Shown: positions 27,089 to 36,738, numbered from the stretch's first letter. The stretch: DNA of 64,000 nt from Alphaproteobacteria bacterium (GCA_017501665.1 JAFVWM010000005.1:86031-150030); one strand, 5' to 3'. Made by a program: numbers and translations. The notes: generated by a model not told the origin, from the sequence alone.

Positions 27089-28984
27089 TTATCTGAATTT
27101 TTTTGAAACATCTCGTCCGATTGTAACATCTGTAATGTATTCATCAGTGCATTGACGTCCGACACAGCGTTTCAAAACTTGAGCCGTTCGACCTTCGGTT
27201 AACCCCTTCATTTTTATGGATGGAACATATACGTCGGTAATTTTAATTGCAAAAGTTATAAACCCGACTCTTCCTTCGCTGTCTGATATATAAGCTTTTA
27301 TTTGATGTGTTCCGATATTGCCCGGCATTGCCATTCCTATAAAAGCTCTTTTTGCTTCATCGAACATCAACCAATCAGGTAGCGGTGTATCATTCACCAT
27401 GCCTGCTTTAATTGAAACGGCACCTTGAGGGTCAAGTTTGTCGATAATAGATTGCGGAATATAAACCTCTATTTTTTGACCGCTTTCCAATACCAAATCA
27501 GGCATTAATGTAGGTGATGATAAATTAACCGGCGGACGCTTGGTCGGCACATCTAACATATAGGGACGATTATCAGGCAAAAATTCACCCTTGCGCCATT
27601 TTTCTAAAACACCACGTAAATATATGGCGATTTTAGATGGTTTTTCATTTAACATATAGTACGGAATCGCATCCATACCCAATGTTGCGTATAAATTACC
27701 CAAGGCGTCTTGCAATTTAACATAGGCAATCATAGCTTTGGACTCGTCACCTATAGCTCTAGCCGATTCAAGTTGAGAATCAGATGCTCTTGCACCAGAG
27801 GTTATTGTTGTATCTTCAGCAATATCTTCTGATGCGTATGCCAATTCTTGAGCTATTTGATAGTCTTCAACTGCCGACATATAACGAGCCCACGCAACAT
27901 AGACCTGTGTTAATATAAGGTTGGTCATACGTTGACGGCGTAAAGCTTCGGCTTCAAAATATTTAGGATCATTAACTTTTTCAAACACTTCCATACCGAC
28001 TTCTTTAGCCTTTTTAGACCAAGCTCGGTTATAATAGTTAGAATCGGTTTTATATTTTACGTTGCCGGGGTCGGAAAATATCTTGAACGAAGCAACAACT
28101 TCATCAATATCCGTGACCAAATCTCTGACTCTTAATTCGGGACGATTGGTTAATGCGACCCACTCCATTTCACTTAAGGAGCTTTTAATTTCGGGCAAAT
28201 CAAAGTTCCCCATTTCTTTTCCGACTAATGTAAATTCGGTCGAGGGATGAAATCCCATTAATGAGGCTAAGCGAACATTAGCCGTTTCCAAATCACGTTT
28301 TATATATGAAAGTTCTTTGGTTGCTTGCATAAATTCACGCTTACGCTCTAACTCGGCAACATTCAAACTGGCTCCTTGTTTGGCTAAATCAGAAGCTTTG
28401 GCGTTAAGCTCATCGACGTCTAACGTCATGTATTCTATCATGTCATCAATAAGCGGAAGCAAGCGTTGAGCCGAGAGGGCTTTCCAATACAAAACTCTGG
28501 TTTCTTGCATAAGGTTATGTATTACCTTTCTGCTTTGTTCGTAAGCCACGCTTGTTTTGTACCAATCATCTTTACTTTGGTAATAAACTGTACTGATATC
28601 TAATATATTCCATGCAAGTTTCAGCTCCGAATCCATAGCGTCTTTATTATCGGTATTAACATATCCGGCCGAAGAAAATATTTCGGGTAAACGGTTCTGA
28701 GGATCTTTACCGACTTCTATCATACTTTGTTGATAGCTGACCAATCGACGGGTGTAATTATACTTTAAGGCAAGAGCCATGGCCATGTACATATCTATGG
28801 GCTTTTCAATTTTACGCGGTGTGGCCGAATACATGGTTTGCATATCGGCATCAACACGAATCGCCCTATCCCAATCAGTATAGGATGCAGGCGCCGGTAT
28901 ATCATCCTTAAATACAACACCGAAGTTAGTGCATGCTGTTATCAACAACACAAAAAGACAAAGTGATACTACTATTTTTTTCAT
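27089..28984 (-). CDS. TolC-like outer-membrane lipoprotein with C-terminal Ig-like domain
   Basis: A 631-aa protein starting MKKIVVSLCLFVLLITACTNFG, a lipoprotein signal with Cys at residue 18. The central part (about residues 60-460) has the long paired helices and repeat symmetry of outer-membrane efflux proteins (TolC/OEP), with GASLNVAELERKREF and TNRPELRVRDL-type segments. The last 150 residues form a beta-rich domain (IKAGMVNDTPLPDWLMFD, GNIGTHQIKAYISDSEGRVGF) resembling cadherin-like/He-PIG domains, which is unusual for TolC. It diverges from two VirB8-like genes across a shared 169-bp promoter region, so it may belong to the same secretion apparatus. Confidence 0.78.
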   Translation of the reverse strand: MKKIVVSLCLFVLLITACTNFGVVFKDDIPAPASYTDWDRAIRVDADMQTMYSATPRKIEKPIDMYMAMALALKYNYTRRLVSYQQSMIEVGKDPQNRLPEIFSSAGYVNTDNKDAMDSELKLAWNILDISTVYYQSKDDWYKTSVAYEQSRKVIHNLMQETRVLYWKALSAQRLLPLIDDMIEYMTLDVDELNAKASDLAKQGASLNVAELERKREFMQATKELSYIKRDLETANVRLASLMGFHPSTEFTLVGKEMGNFDLPEIKSSLSEMEWVALTNRPELRVRDLVTDIDEVVASFKIFSDPGNVKYKTDSNYYNRAWSKKAKEVGMEVFEKVNDPKYFEAEALRRQRMTNLILTQVYVAWARYMSAVEDYQIAQELAYASEDIAEDTTITSGARASDSQLESARAIGDESKAMIAYVKLQDALGNLYATLGMDAIPYYMLNEKPSKIAIYLRGVLEKWRKGEFLPDNRPYMLDVPTKRPPVNLSSPTLMPDLVLESGQKIEVYIPQSIIDKLDPQGAVSIKAGMVNDTPLPDWLMFDEAKRAFIGMAMPGNIGTHQIKAYISDSEGRVGFITFAIKITDVYVPSIKMKGLTEGRTAQVLKRCVGRQCTDEYITDVTIGRDVSKKFR

Positions 28985-29153
28985 TATTACTACCTTATAT
29001 CGAACATTCTTTTGTTAACAGGTTATATCAATATTTTAAATATTAACAGTTTTATTTGCTTTTATTCAACAATGTTGTATAAAATTAACCAAAAAGATAT
29101 CATTTACATGTTACGATAATATTGAAGTATCTTATTTTAGTCTAAGAGGTGTT

Positions 29154-29933
29154 ATGCTAGAGCTATTTAACGCAGTCTTTAAGTATAAGGAAAATAAAAG
29201 TCCGGATAAATTAGGAAAATATCCCGAAGCACTTCATACGCTTGCTTTACCGGAAAGACGCTATTTGTGGACTACACGATTGTTAGTTATTTTTTCTTGT
29301 TTAAGCATATCTCTTAACTTGATGTTAGTGTCAGGTATTTACATACTGTTGCCACAACGCAGTTCATATCCGATGCTTTTTTATCATGACAAGGGCTTTA
29401 GTCAACTTTCGCTTATGGAAAAACAGGAAAAGCCTATCGCAGCAATAGACTTGTTGACAGAAGCTTTTATTGAAGAATATATTTATTTGCGCCATGTTAT
29501 TACCAGTGATTATGATGAACTGATGCAAAGATGGAGTCCGGGATCCAAGTTTTATTGGATGTCATCAAAAAAAACTTATGGTGCTTTTGCAGCAGGAGAA
29601 ATTGAAAGGAATGTTCGGGAATTCCAATCAACCGGCATGATCAGACTTGCTGAAGTTGAATGGATAAGACCGACATCTCTAGGATTTTGGCAAGCTCAAT
29701 TTATTACCATGGACTACTATCCGAAAGAAACTGTTCCGGTTATTAATATTTGGCGAGCTTATATCAGAACTGCCATGTCACCGATATCTTATGAAAACAG
29801 ATCATTAAGAGAAAATAATCCTTTCGGATTTTTGGTTCTCAATTATGCTCTTTCTTATGTAGGAACACCCGGTGATCCAAAGAGTTATTTAAATACTGCA
29901 AAAGAAATTCGCAATGAGATTTATGAATATTAA
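29154..29933 (+). CDS. VirB8-like (DotI/TraM-type) secretion protein, copy 1
   Basis: A 259-aa bitopic inner-membrane protein: a short cytoplasmic part, one transmembrane helix (about residues 43-66), and an NTF2-like periplasmic domain. The C-terminal NPFGFLVLNYALSYVGTPG corresponds to the NPxGFxVxxY motif of VirB8-type proteins, which form the scaffold of type IV secretion systems. Its start has AGAGGTG upstream. It is followed after 31 bp by a paralogue with the same N-terminal signature (KSPDKLGxYPExLH). No other clear type IV genes adjoin it, so the partners must be elsewhere in the genome if they exist. Confidence 0.7.
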   Translation: MLELFNAVFKYKENKSPDKLGKYPEALHTLALPERRYLWTTRLLVIFSCLSISLNLMLVSGIYILLPQRSSYPMLFYHDKGFSQLSLMEKQEKPIAAIDLLTEAFIEEYIYLRHVITSDYDELMQRWSPGSKFYWMSSKKTYGAFAAGEIERNVREFQSTGMIRLAEVEWIRPTSLGFWQAQFITMDYYPKETVPVINIWRAYIRTAMSPISYENRSLRENNPFGFLVLNYALSYVGTPGDPKSYLNTAKEIRNEIYEY

Positions 29934-29964
29934 AAAACATTGGTATACTCAAGGATAGTACCTC

Positions 29965-30771
29965 ATGAGTCTTTTTAGTCTTTTGTTCAGATATAAAGAT
30001 AAAAAAAGCCCTGATAAATTAGGTAATTATCCGGAAAAACTTCACGTACCCGCATTTCCGGAACGTAGGTATCTTTGGACATCGAGGATTTTGGTTATTT
30101 GCTCGATTATGAGTATTTGTGTTAATATTGCTTTGACATCAATAGTTCTTATCTTACCTGCACAAAAATCGGCCGGCCCATCCTTTTTCACCGTAAATGA
30201 AGAAAATAACAGCCTTGAAGCTATACAATCGGCACATAAAAACATATATTTTATGGATTTGCTCAGCGAAGGGTATATTCATGAATATATAAATATGCGA
30301 CACTCTATTCCTTATTCGTCTGCCGATTTATATTATCGGTGGGATACGGCATCAAAATTTTATTGGTACTCATCTTCTCGAACATATTATGACTTTATTA
30401 ATAAAATTGATGACAAACAAATTTTGAATTTTATTAAAATGCGAATGAAACGAAAAATTGAAATTGATTATATAAAAAAACTAACCGACAGTTTTTGGAT
30501 TGCTCAATTTAAGACATATACAACGACTCAAAAAATGACGACTCCCGACGTTATTATCTGGAAAGCTTATTTAAGAATTAAATACAGTGCATTTCAAAAT
30601 TATGAAGATATTGAAAAAGACGAAACAGATAAAATGAACTATACTCAAAATCCCTTTGGATTTAAGGTGATCGGTTATAGTGCAAGTTATGCAGGAAAAC
30701 CAGAGAAATCTTTTTCCGCATTGGAAACAGCAAAAAAAGTTTATGAAAATATAGAAGATGTAGTGAAATAA
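29965..30771 (+). CDS. VirB8-like (DotI/TraM-type) secretion protein, copy 2
   Basis: A 268-aa paralogue of the preceding gene: the same opening (FRYKDKKSPDKLGNYPEKLH, then PERRYLWTSRILVI), a transmembrane helix at about 43-66, and the C-terminal NPFGFKVIGYSASYAGKP motif. The periplasmic parts have diverged clearly, so the duplication is old or the two have separate roles, for example as a heteromer. It ends one base before the convergent DUF2207 gene, with no terminator visible between the two stops. Confidence 0.7.
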   Translation: MSLFSLLFRYKDKKSPDKLGNYPEKLHVPAFPERRYLWTSRILVICSIMSICVNIALTSIVLILPAQKSAGPSFFTVNEENNSLEAIQSAHKNIYFMDLLSEGYIHEYINMRHSIPYSSADLYYRWDTASKFYWYSSSRTYYDFINKIDDKQILNFIKMRMKRKIEIDYIKKLTDSFWIAQFKTYTTTQKMTTPDVIIWKAYLRIKYSAFQNYEDIEKDETDKMNYTQNPFGFKVIGYSASYAGKPEKSFSALETAKKVYENIEDVVK

Positions 30772-30772
30772 C

Positions 30773-32845
30773 TTAAATACGTCCCATTATATTTTTGATA
30801 ACCGGTATTTTGTATGTATCATCAACAACAGTAGGCTTAATTTCATCTTCTAAATCACAGACTAAAATCAATGACTGATATTTGATGTATCCCTTACTCA
30901 ACGATATATTATTTTTATTTTCTTCTATCATTTTCTTTTGTTTTACGGCATCTTTAATGTATGCATCTATCAAACCGTTACGTCCGGAAAATATTTTAAG
31001 AAAACGTCCGGTCAAAATAATAATACAAACCATCAGAATGGCTGCAAGCGGATGAATAACAGCTGAATAAATAACCCAACTCAAAAGAAATATATTTACA
31101 GACAAATATCGAGCAAATATTTTAATCATTTTCCTAGCATTTACAAACCATAAAAAAGTTCCTACGCCACAAAACAACGACGTCAATGCTAAGACCATAA
31201 ATACGTATACCGAATCTATTTTAAACGTAGCAATTCCTGCCCAGATAATGAACATCATAAACAGGCTTATTATTATATAACCTATGTTCAATTTTATATT
31301 TAAACCAGCTGTATTTCTTTTGAGTCCTTGTTCTAATATTTTAACAAGGCGATTTAACGGCAGCTTATTATTTTTTGTTACCGAAAAAGTCGTTTCATGC
31401 GATGGGAACAAAACCTTTAGGGCTTTTTTCTCATTTGCAGACAACGACATCAGATTGTCGGTGCTTTTGATAAGAAGTATTGTATCTCCCGATTGCTGAA
31501 TGTCGATAATATTTTTTTTATACAAATCAAGCAAAAAACCGCAAACTGATTTTTTATCAAATCTATCATACAACAAATATCTGACCATTACGGCGGTTTT
31601 ATTTAAGTTTATCTTTACCCTGCTTTTGCCCTGCTTTATGTATTGCCATGAAACTATAAACGAGATAACGATAATTAATAAGCCTAAAAAAGAAATATAA
31701 ATATCACCATAATTATAGAAAGAACGAACAAAATTTTGTCCGAATGTTGTGGCGACAAAAGCTTTTTTATCCATTCTTAGAAGAATATGCATACCGGTTC
31801 CGATAAACAGCGGTATTTGCGCCGTATAAAGATGTGATAAAGCATCACTGTCTTCAATAAATACACTATCTTTGTAAAATCCTAAACGAGAACCGATTAG
31901 TGCTTCTTGTTGAAGTAACAAATTTTTATCAGGCGTCGTAATTTTTGCAAAAGACCTGTCTATAACTAAATTCCACCCATTTCCGCCGATATTCCAATAA
32001 AATTGGTTAATATCATTATCTTTTAATAATAAATTATCGGCCAAATATTGAAATTTATAAGTATAAATACCGGCCGGCAACCTGTAATCTTTGTCAGGAA
32101 CCAACAAAACTTTATTATCAGCCTTGGATAATTTATAATTAATAGGTTGATCGTTTATCGATACTCCGATAATTGAGTAATCTACATTTTGAAAATCTCC
32201 TCTTTTACTCAAAATTTTCGCCGGCAGAATCTTGGTTAATCCTGACTTTAACTTTTGAGCATTGGCAACAACGACTATCGTTTCTTCAAATTTAACCATT
32301 CCATTAGGTAAAATTTCGATATTGTTCATCAGATAAGGAATATGTTCTATTGCCGGAACTCTAACAGGTGTATCATAAGGCGGTAAATATGCAGTGATCA
32401 TAGGAATTGATGGATCCATCCATTTTTTTGTACGTTCTTCTATGTTATTGCTTTCGACCTCCTGTATTAACATCTGTTCAAGATCTTCCTGATCAGCCAT
32501 GTCTTCTCTGACTTCGTCTGATGGTTTATTTACTCTTCTTACTGCTTTTTCATATATTTTTTGAAATAAATTTTTTTCATTTTCTTTTCTTTGCATTATC
32601 GCAATATTACTTTCGGCAATTGATGTTGTGCGATTTATCTCTTCTTTTTTTGCTTTTTTAGCATTTTTAAAACGCTCTGCAACAAATTTTGAAAACTCTT
32701 GACGATCAACTTCTTTTATACTTGTCTCTTTATTTCCTACAACTTGCTGATTGATATTAACATATCCGCTTATAGGTGTAATTTTAGCAAAAACAGTACT
32801 ATATAAACAAATGTTGAAACATATTGCAAAAAAAAGTTTCTTCAT
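30773..32845 (-). CDS. DUF2207-family membrane protein
   Basis: A 690-aa protein with a signal peptide (MKKLFFAICFNICLYSTVFA), a coiled-coil-like charged segment, then an extracytoplasmic beta domain (about 170-380) with NGMVKFEETIVVVANAQ and FYWNIGGNGWNLVIDRSFA, typical of DUF2207 proteins. Hydrophobic helices follow at about 400-420 and in two to three segments around 530-620. The function of DUF2207 proteins is not established. The start at 32845 is preferred to an in-frame ATG at 32881, since it begins directly with the signal peptide. It is convergent with the VirB8-like pair and divergent from the GlmU-like gene. Confidence 0.75.
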   Translation of the reverse strand: MKKLFFAICFNICLYSTVFAKITPISGYVNINQQVVGNKETSIKEVDRQEFSKFVAERFKNAKKAKKEEINRTTSIAESNIAIMQRKENEKNLFQKIYEKAVRRVNKPSDEVREDMADQEDLEQMLIQEVESNNIEERTKKWMDPSIPMITAYLPPYDTPVRVPAIEHIPYLMNNIEILPNGMVKFEETIVVVANAQKLKSGLTKILPAKILSKRGDFQNVDYSIIGVSINDQPINYKLSKADNKVLLVPDKDYRLPAGIYTYKFQYLADNLLLKDNDINQFYWNIGGNGWNLVIDRSFAKITTPDKNLLLQQEALIGSRLGFYKDSVFIEDSDALSHLYTAQIPLFIGTGMHILLRMDKKAFVATTFGQNFVRSFYNYGDIYISFLGLLIIVISFIVSWQYIKQGKSRVKINLNKTAVMVRYLLYDRFDKKSVCGFLLDLYKKNIIDIQQSGDTILLIKSTDNLMSLSANEKKALKVLFPSHETTFSVTKNNKLPLNRLVKILEQGLKRNTAGLNIKLNIGYIIISLFMMFIIWAGIATFKIDSVYVFMVLALTSLFCGVGTFLWFVNARKMIKIFARYLSVNIFLLSWVIYSAVIHPLAAILMVCIIILTGRFLKIFSGRNGLIDAYIKDAVKQKKMIEENKNNISLSKGYIKYQSLILVCDLEDEIKPTVVDDTYKIPVIKNIMGRI

Positions 32846-32930
32846 AACTTGACTCTCGTTGTTAAATTTATAATCATACATATTATTGTAGTATAAAGTT
32901 GTTAAAAAGTTATAAAGGAGAACTTATAAA

Positions 32931-33665
32931 ATGAGTAGAGAAATCGGAGCAATTATTTTGGGTGCAGGAAAAGGTACTCGCATGAAATCTGACTTACCTA
33001 AAGTTTTGATGCCAGTGGATAATAAACCAATGATTCGTCATATTATTGATACTCTGGAAGAGTTAAAAGTAAAGAAAATCGTTACGGTTATTGCTCCGGA
33101 TGGCGAGGCCGTAAAAAGAGAAGTTGCTCCATATCCCACTTGCATTCAGGAAAAACAACTGGGTACCGGTCATGCCGTGTTGTCTGCTTGCGACCATTTT
33201 AGAGGTTTTACCGGTGATATTTTAGTTATTTTCGGTGATCAGCCTTTATATACAAAAGAAAGCATGAAAAAAATGTTAAAAAAACGTGCTGAAGGTTTTT
33301 CTGTTGTTTGTATGGGCTTCAGACCGGATGATCCAGCACGTTACGGTCGTTTAATTATGGATGGAGAGGAATTAAAACGTATTGTAGAGTTTAAGGATGC
33401 AACAGATGAAGAAAAGAAAATTAACTTCTGCAATTCGGGTATAATGTGTTTTGAAGGTGAAAAATTATTTTCTATTTTGAGTGCTATAAGCAATGATAAT
33501 GCGGCTCAAGAGTATTATCTTACTGATGCGGTTGAAATTGCGCTTCGAATGGGGTTGAAATGTTCAGCCGTAGAATGTCCGGTTGATGAAGCATCTGCTG
33601 CCAACACTCTGGAAGAGCTTGCTTTATTGGAGGAATTGATAAAAAAGAGAAAAAGTCAAAACTGA
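32931..33665 (+). CDS. GlmU-type nucleotidyltransferase without acetyltransferase domain
   Basis: A 244-aa protein consisting only of the Rossmann-like nucleotidyltransferase domain. It has GAIILGAGKGTRMKSDLPKVL (nucleotide-binding GxGxGTRM...PK), EKQLGTGHAVLSA, VIFGDQPLYT (metal-binding Asp), YGRLIMDG and NSGIMCF, the pattern of GlmU N-terminal uridylyltransferase, which makes UDP-GlcNAc from GlcNAc-1-phosphate and UTP. Full GlmU is about 450 aa and continues into a left-handed beta-helix acetyltransferase; here the chain stops after a short helix. Either acetylation is done elsewhere or this is a related sugar nucleotidyltransferase with another role. AAGGAG precedes the ATG. Confidence 0.82.
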   Translation: MSREIGAIILGAGKGTRMKSDLPKVLMPVDNKPMIRHIIDTLEELKVKKIVTVIAPDGEAVKREVAPYPTCIQEKQLGTGHAVLSACDHFRGFTGDILVIFGDQPLYTKESMKKMLKKRAEGFSVVCMGFRPDDPARYGRLIMDGEELKRIVEFKDATDEEKKINFCNSGIMCFEGEKLFSILSAISNDNAAQEYYLTDAVEIALRMGLKCSAVECPVDEASAANTLEELALLEELIKKRKSQN

Positions 33666-33675
33666 TGGGATAATA

Positions 33676-34134
33676 ATGAATTTTATTAAACGCTATTGGT
33701 TCGGCGGAATACTTGCCTTAATTGTTTGTTGTTTTTTGTTGCTTTTTGTTTTGTTGATTGTATCACCAAAACAAGATGCGCAGGGACGCGGTTTTGTAAA
33801 ATGCACTCAAACATTGATTTCTTCATTATCAGAGTGTGACCGTAAAATTTTTTGTTCTATAAAAGCAATATCGCAAAATACTTTGTGTGATATTACGGTT
33901 GTAGTTGATGGTTTTCAACTTTGGATTGACAATAAACAAGCAAAACCTTGGAGTAATTATCTATTTGAGCCTGATGTAACTGAAGATTCATTCTTTGATA
34001 AAGAAGCAATTGAGGACTATTTAAAAAACAACCCTAATGTAAAAGATGAAATGATACGTCTAAATAAGCTTAGAAAGGAGCTTGAAGATGAAGAAAACAG
34101 TCAAACAATCAATAAAGAAATGTTGCCGGAATAA
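33676..34134 (+). CDS. Single-pass membrane protein, unknown function
   Basis: A 152-aa protein with an N-terminal transmembrane helix (about residues 8-32) and a periplasmic part containing four cysteines (KCTQTLISSLSECDRKIFCSI...LC), followed by a charged helical tail. The cysteine pattern suggests disulfides. It starts 10 bp after the GlmU-like gene and its 3' end overlaps the start of pepF by 47 bases, so the three genes form a compact operon. No family is recognised. Confidence 0.6.
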   Translation: MNFIKRYWFGGILALIVCCFLLLFVLLIVSPKQDAQGRGFVKCTQTLISSLSECDRKIFCSIKAISQNTLCDITVVVDGFQLWIDNKQAKPWSNYLFEPDVTEDSFFDKEAIEDYLKNNPNVKDEMIRLNKLRKELEDEENSQTINKEMLPE

Positions 34135-35929
34135 TGAACTTCTGGCTTGGGATTTATCTGATTTATACAATGGAATCGATGACAAACAAATTAATATTGA
34201 TCTAGAAACGTATAAAGAATCGGCCTTATCTTTTGCAAAAAAATACAAAGGAAAGCTTAACGGCTTAACTGCAAAGCAATTTTTTGAAATGGCAAAAAAT
34301 TGCGAGGAGCGTTCGGTTTTAGGTAATAAAATAGGTGTATTTGCCTATTTGAACATGGTTACTCAGATGAAAAATGCCGATGCCATGACTTTTTATCAAA
34401 ACATCTCAGAAAAACTTAATGATTATGGTTTGCCTTTGATATTTTTATCCTTGGAACTAAATAAGCTCCCGCAATCAAAGATTGATGAGTGGCTTAAAGA
34501 TGGCAAAGCAGCTTATTATGCACCTTGGTTAAATAGAATCAGAATGTTTAAGGATTATGAATTATCCGAATCGGTTGAAGAAATTTTGCACGAAAAATCT
34601 GTTACCTCAGGTGACGGTTGGCAAAGATTGTATGAAGAAACATCTGCCAGATTAAAATTTGTTGTTGACGGTAAAGAATATAATGATAGTGAAATTTCAA
34701 AATTGACCTTAGATAAAGATGCCGATGTCAGAGCAAAAGCCGGAAGAGAAATCGCTCGCGTATTTAGAGAGAATGCACCTTTATTTACCTTAATTTATAA
34801 TATGGTGGTTAAGGATAAGGCTATTGAAGATATTAAACGTGGTTTCAGCTCTCCGGTCGCTTCACAAAACTTAGCCAACAGAGTTGATGACAAGGCTGTT
34901 GTTGCATTAGCAGAGACTGTTAGGGAAAACTATGCCAATATCGCTCATCGTTTTTATAAGCTTAAAGCTAAATGGTTAGGTGTCAAAAAGCTCGAATATT
35001 GGGACAGGAACGCTCCTCTTCCGTTTGAAAGCGATAAGAAGTATTCATGGGATGATGCTGTTGATACGGTTTTGAAAGCATATAATGAATTTTCACCAAA
35101 ACTTTATGATTTGGCGAAAGACTTTTTTAACAAAGAACATTCTTGGATTGATGTTCCGCCACGTGACGGAAAAAGAAGCGGGGCTTTTGCCATGCCTTTA
35201 CCCGATAAATATCACCCTTATTTATTCTTAAATTTTATCGGCAAACAAAATGATGTTTTGACTTTGGCTCATGAATTAGGACATGGTTGTCATATGCGTC
35301 TTAGCTCAAAACAAGGAGATTTAAATGATGCAACACCGCTTACTTTAGCCGAAGTTGCCTCGGTGTTCGGCGAAATGTTAACCTTCCAATCTTTGTTAAA
35401 ACAAGCCACATCAAATAAAGAAAAGCTTTGTCTTATTGCCGGCAAAGTCAATGATATGATAAACACTGCCATACGACAAATTGCATTTCATTTCTTTGAA
35501 ACAAGAGTTCATGATGAACGTCGCAAAGGCGAAGTGTCACAAGCTCGTTTGGCTGAAATTTGGCGTGAAGAAATGAGTGCTTCTTTGGGTAAATATGTAA
35601 ATATTGATTCTCAAACAGAAGATAATTGGGCTGTGGTGGGACATTTCTTTTGGAAACCTTTTTATGTTTACGCCTATTCTTTTGCCGATTGTCTGGTTAA
35701 CTCGCTGTACCAAGTTTATCAAGACGGAAAAGTTAAAGATTTTGAAGATAAATATTTGAATATGCTATCCTTGACCGGTGTAAGAAAATATGATGAAATA
35801 TTAAAACCTTTCGGTCTTAATGCAAAAGACACAAAATTTTGGAATATGGGTTTGAGTTTGATATCAAAATATATCGATGAACTGGAAAAACTAGATAAGC
35901 TTATCGATAAAGAAAATAAGAGCAACTAA
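34088..35929 (+). CDS. pepF: Oligoendopeptidase F, peptidase family M3
   Basis: Cytoplasmic zinc peptidase that cleaves short peptides. The signature HELGHGCHM occurs near residue 395, with the second zinc-ligand region TPLTLAEVASVFGEML following. The N-terminal helical part and the AMPLPDKYHPYLFLNF segment before the active site are typical of the PepF branch of M3. Length is 613 aa. The ATG at 34088 is chosen because AGGAG lies 7 bases upstream; the frame also has a TTG at 34082. It overlaps the previous gene in a different frame by 47 bases. Confidence 0.93.
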   Translation: MKKTVKQSIKKCCRNNELLAWDLSDLYNGIDDKQINIDLETYKESALSFAKKYKGKLNGLTAKQFFEMAKNCEERSVLGNKIGVFAYLNMVTQMKNADAMTFYQNISEKLNDYGLPLIFLSLELNKLPQSKIDEWLKDGKAAYYAPWLNRIRMFKDYELSESVEEILHEKSVTSGDGWQRLYEETSARLKFVVDGKEYNDSEISKLTLDKDADVRAKAGREIARVFRENAPLFTLIYNMVVKDKAIEDIKRGFSSPVASQNLANRVDDKAVVALAETVRENYANIAHRFYKLKAKWLGVKKLEYWDRNAPLPFESDKKYSWDDAVDTVLKAYNEFSPKLYDLAKDFFNKEHSWIDVPPRDGKRSGAFAMPLPDKYHPYLFLNFIGKQNDVLTLAHELGHGCHMRLSSKQGDLNDATPLTLAEVASVFGEMLTFQSLLKQATSNKEKLCLIAGKVNDMINTAIRQIAFHFFETRVHDERRKGEVSQARLAEIWREEMSASLGKYVNIDSQTEDNWAVVGHFFWKPFYVYAYSFADCLVNSLYQVYQDGKVKDFEDKYLNMLSLTGVRKYDEILKPFGLNAKDTKFWNMGLSLISKYIDELEKLDKLIDKENKSN

Positions 35930-35970
35930 ATTTTGTATGCACCGAAAATCGCTTGTATCAGGCAACAAAA

Positions 35971-36001
35971 AATACTGTATTCCTATTGCAGTATTTTTTT
36001 G
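35971..36001 (+). terminator. Terminator after pepF
   Basis: AATACTG and CAGTATT pair around an 11-base loop and are followed by TTTTTTT. Confidence 0.75.
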
Positions 36002-36055
36002 TATATTAATAATCGAACTGATTTTTTAGACTTAGCAAGGAAAGGGTTTTTATAA

Positions 36056-36259
36056 ATGTTATTTGGAACGATAAAATGGTTTAATACAAAAAAAGGATAT
36101 GGCTTTATTGAACCGGAAACCAATGATAAAGATGTATTTTTACATATTACGCAATTGGAAAAAATCGGATTGAAAAAATTAAATGACGGCCAACGTGTAG
36201 GATATGAATTGTACAATGATCGAGGAAGAATCGCTGCCGGAAATATAAAGGTTTTATAA
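36056..36259 (+). CDS. Cold-shock domain protein
   Basis: A 67-aa single cold-shock (OB-fold) domain that binds single-stranded RNA/DNA. RNP1 (KGYGFIEP) and RNP2 (DVFLHI) are both present, preceded by GTIKWFNTKKG. RBS AAGGAAAGGG lies just upstream. The family usually acts as an RNA chaperone in the cold or in stationary phase. It is monocistronic, between the pepF terminator and an A/T-rich hairpin. Confidence 0.93.
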   Translation: MLFGTIKWFNTKKGYGFIEPETNDKDVFLHITQLEKIGLKKLNDGQRVGYELYNDRGRIAAGNIKVL

Positions 36260-36284
36260 AAAATAATAAAATATCATTAGCTCC

Positions 36285-36330
36285 TAAAAAAATAAAAAAT
36301 GAGGGATACCTTGTTTTTTATTTTTTTTTG
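36285..36330 (+). terminator. Possible AT-only terminator after the cold-shock gene
   Basis: AAAAAATAAAAAA is mirrored by TTTTTTATTTTTTTT across a short GAGGGATACC-containing loop. The stem has almost no G-C pairs, so function is uncertain. Confidence 0.35.
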
Positions 36331-36365
36331 AATATTTGAAAATTATGGTACGAAAGGAATATATA

Positions 36366-36434
36366 ATGAAAATAAAACACTGGATTGTATTGCTTGTTTT
36401 TGTATTTGCTTTGATAATAAGCCTATTTTTTTAA
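36366..36434 (+). CDS. Single-helix membrane peptide, 22 aa
   Basis: Translates as MKIKHWIVLLVFVFALIISL plus two Phe: a charged start followed by one membrane helix. An AAAGGAA site lies 6 bases upstream of the ATG. It sits in the 220-bp gap before tRNA-fMet. The length and lack of relatives to compare make it uncertain; the ribosome site and clean amphipathic-to-hydrophobic layout are the only support. Confidence 0.35.
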   Translation: MKIKHWIVLLVFVFALIISLFF

Positions 36435-36485
36435 AAAATATACTTGACAATGCACGGTTTAAAGTATAATAATGCCTCATCTTGT

Positions 36486-36600
<115 letters not shown>

Positions 36601-36611
36601 AATTTTTGCCA

Positions 36612-36651
36612 GTGCTACGCCGGTGCTACACATTTTTTGGTAAATTTAATC
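36612..36651 (+). repeat. Island left-end arm repeat
   Basis: Two GTGCTAC units 11 bp apart (GTGCTACGC then GTGCTACAC), then AAATTTAATC 30 bp from the first unit. A near-identical arrangement stands at 60413-60450, inside the other end of the island in the same orientation. Paired units at both ends are what integrase arm-binding sites look like. Confidence 0.6.
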
Positions 36652-36704
36652 TTGGTTCGGTTGCTCAAAAATGATTAAAAATCCCCGATTTCCCTTGTTA
36701 ATAA

Positions 36705-36738
36705 AAAATGTTAAAGAATCTACATTCTTTAACATTTT
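36705..36738. repeat. Perfect 15-bp inverted repeat
   Basis: AAAATGTTAAAGAAT and its exact complement surround a 4-base CTAC loop. Related in its outer arms to the inverted repeat at 36796-36840. Confidence 0.75.

Noticed and set aside
26965-27165. A 66-codon minus-strand frame below the TolC-like gene
   Set aside because: It runs across a strong terminator hairpin and overlaps the end of the larger gene; no ribosome site.
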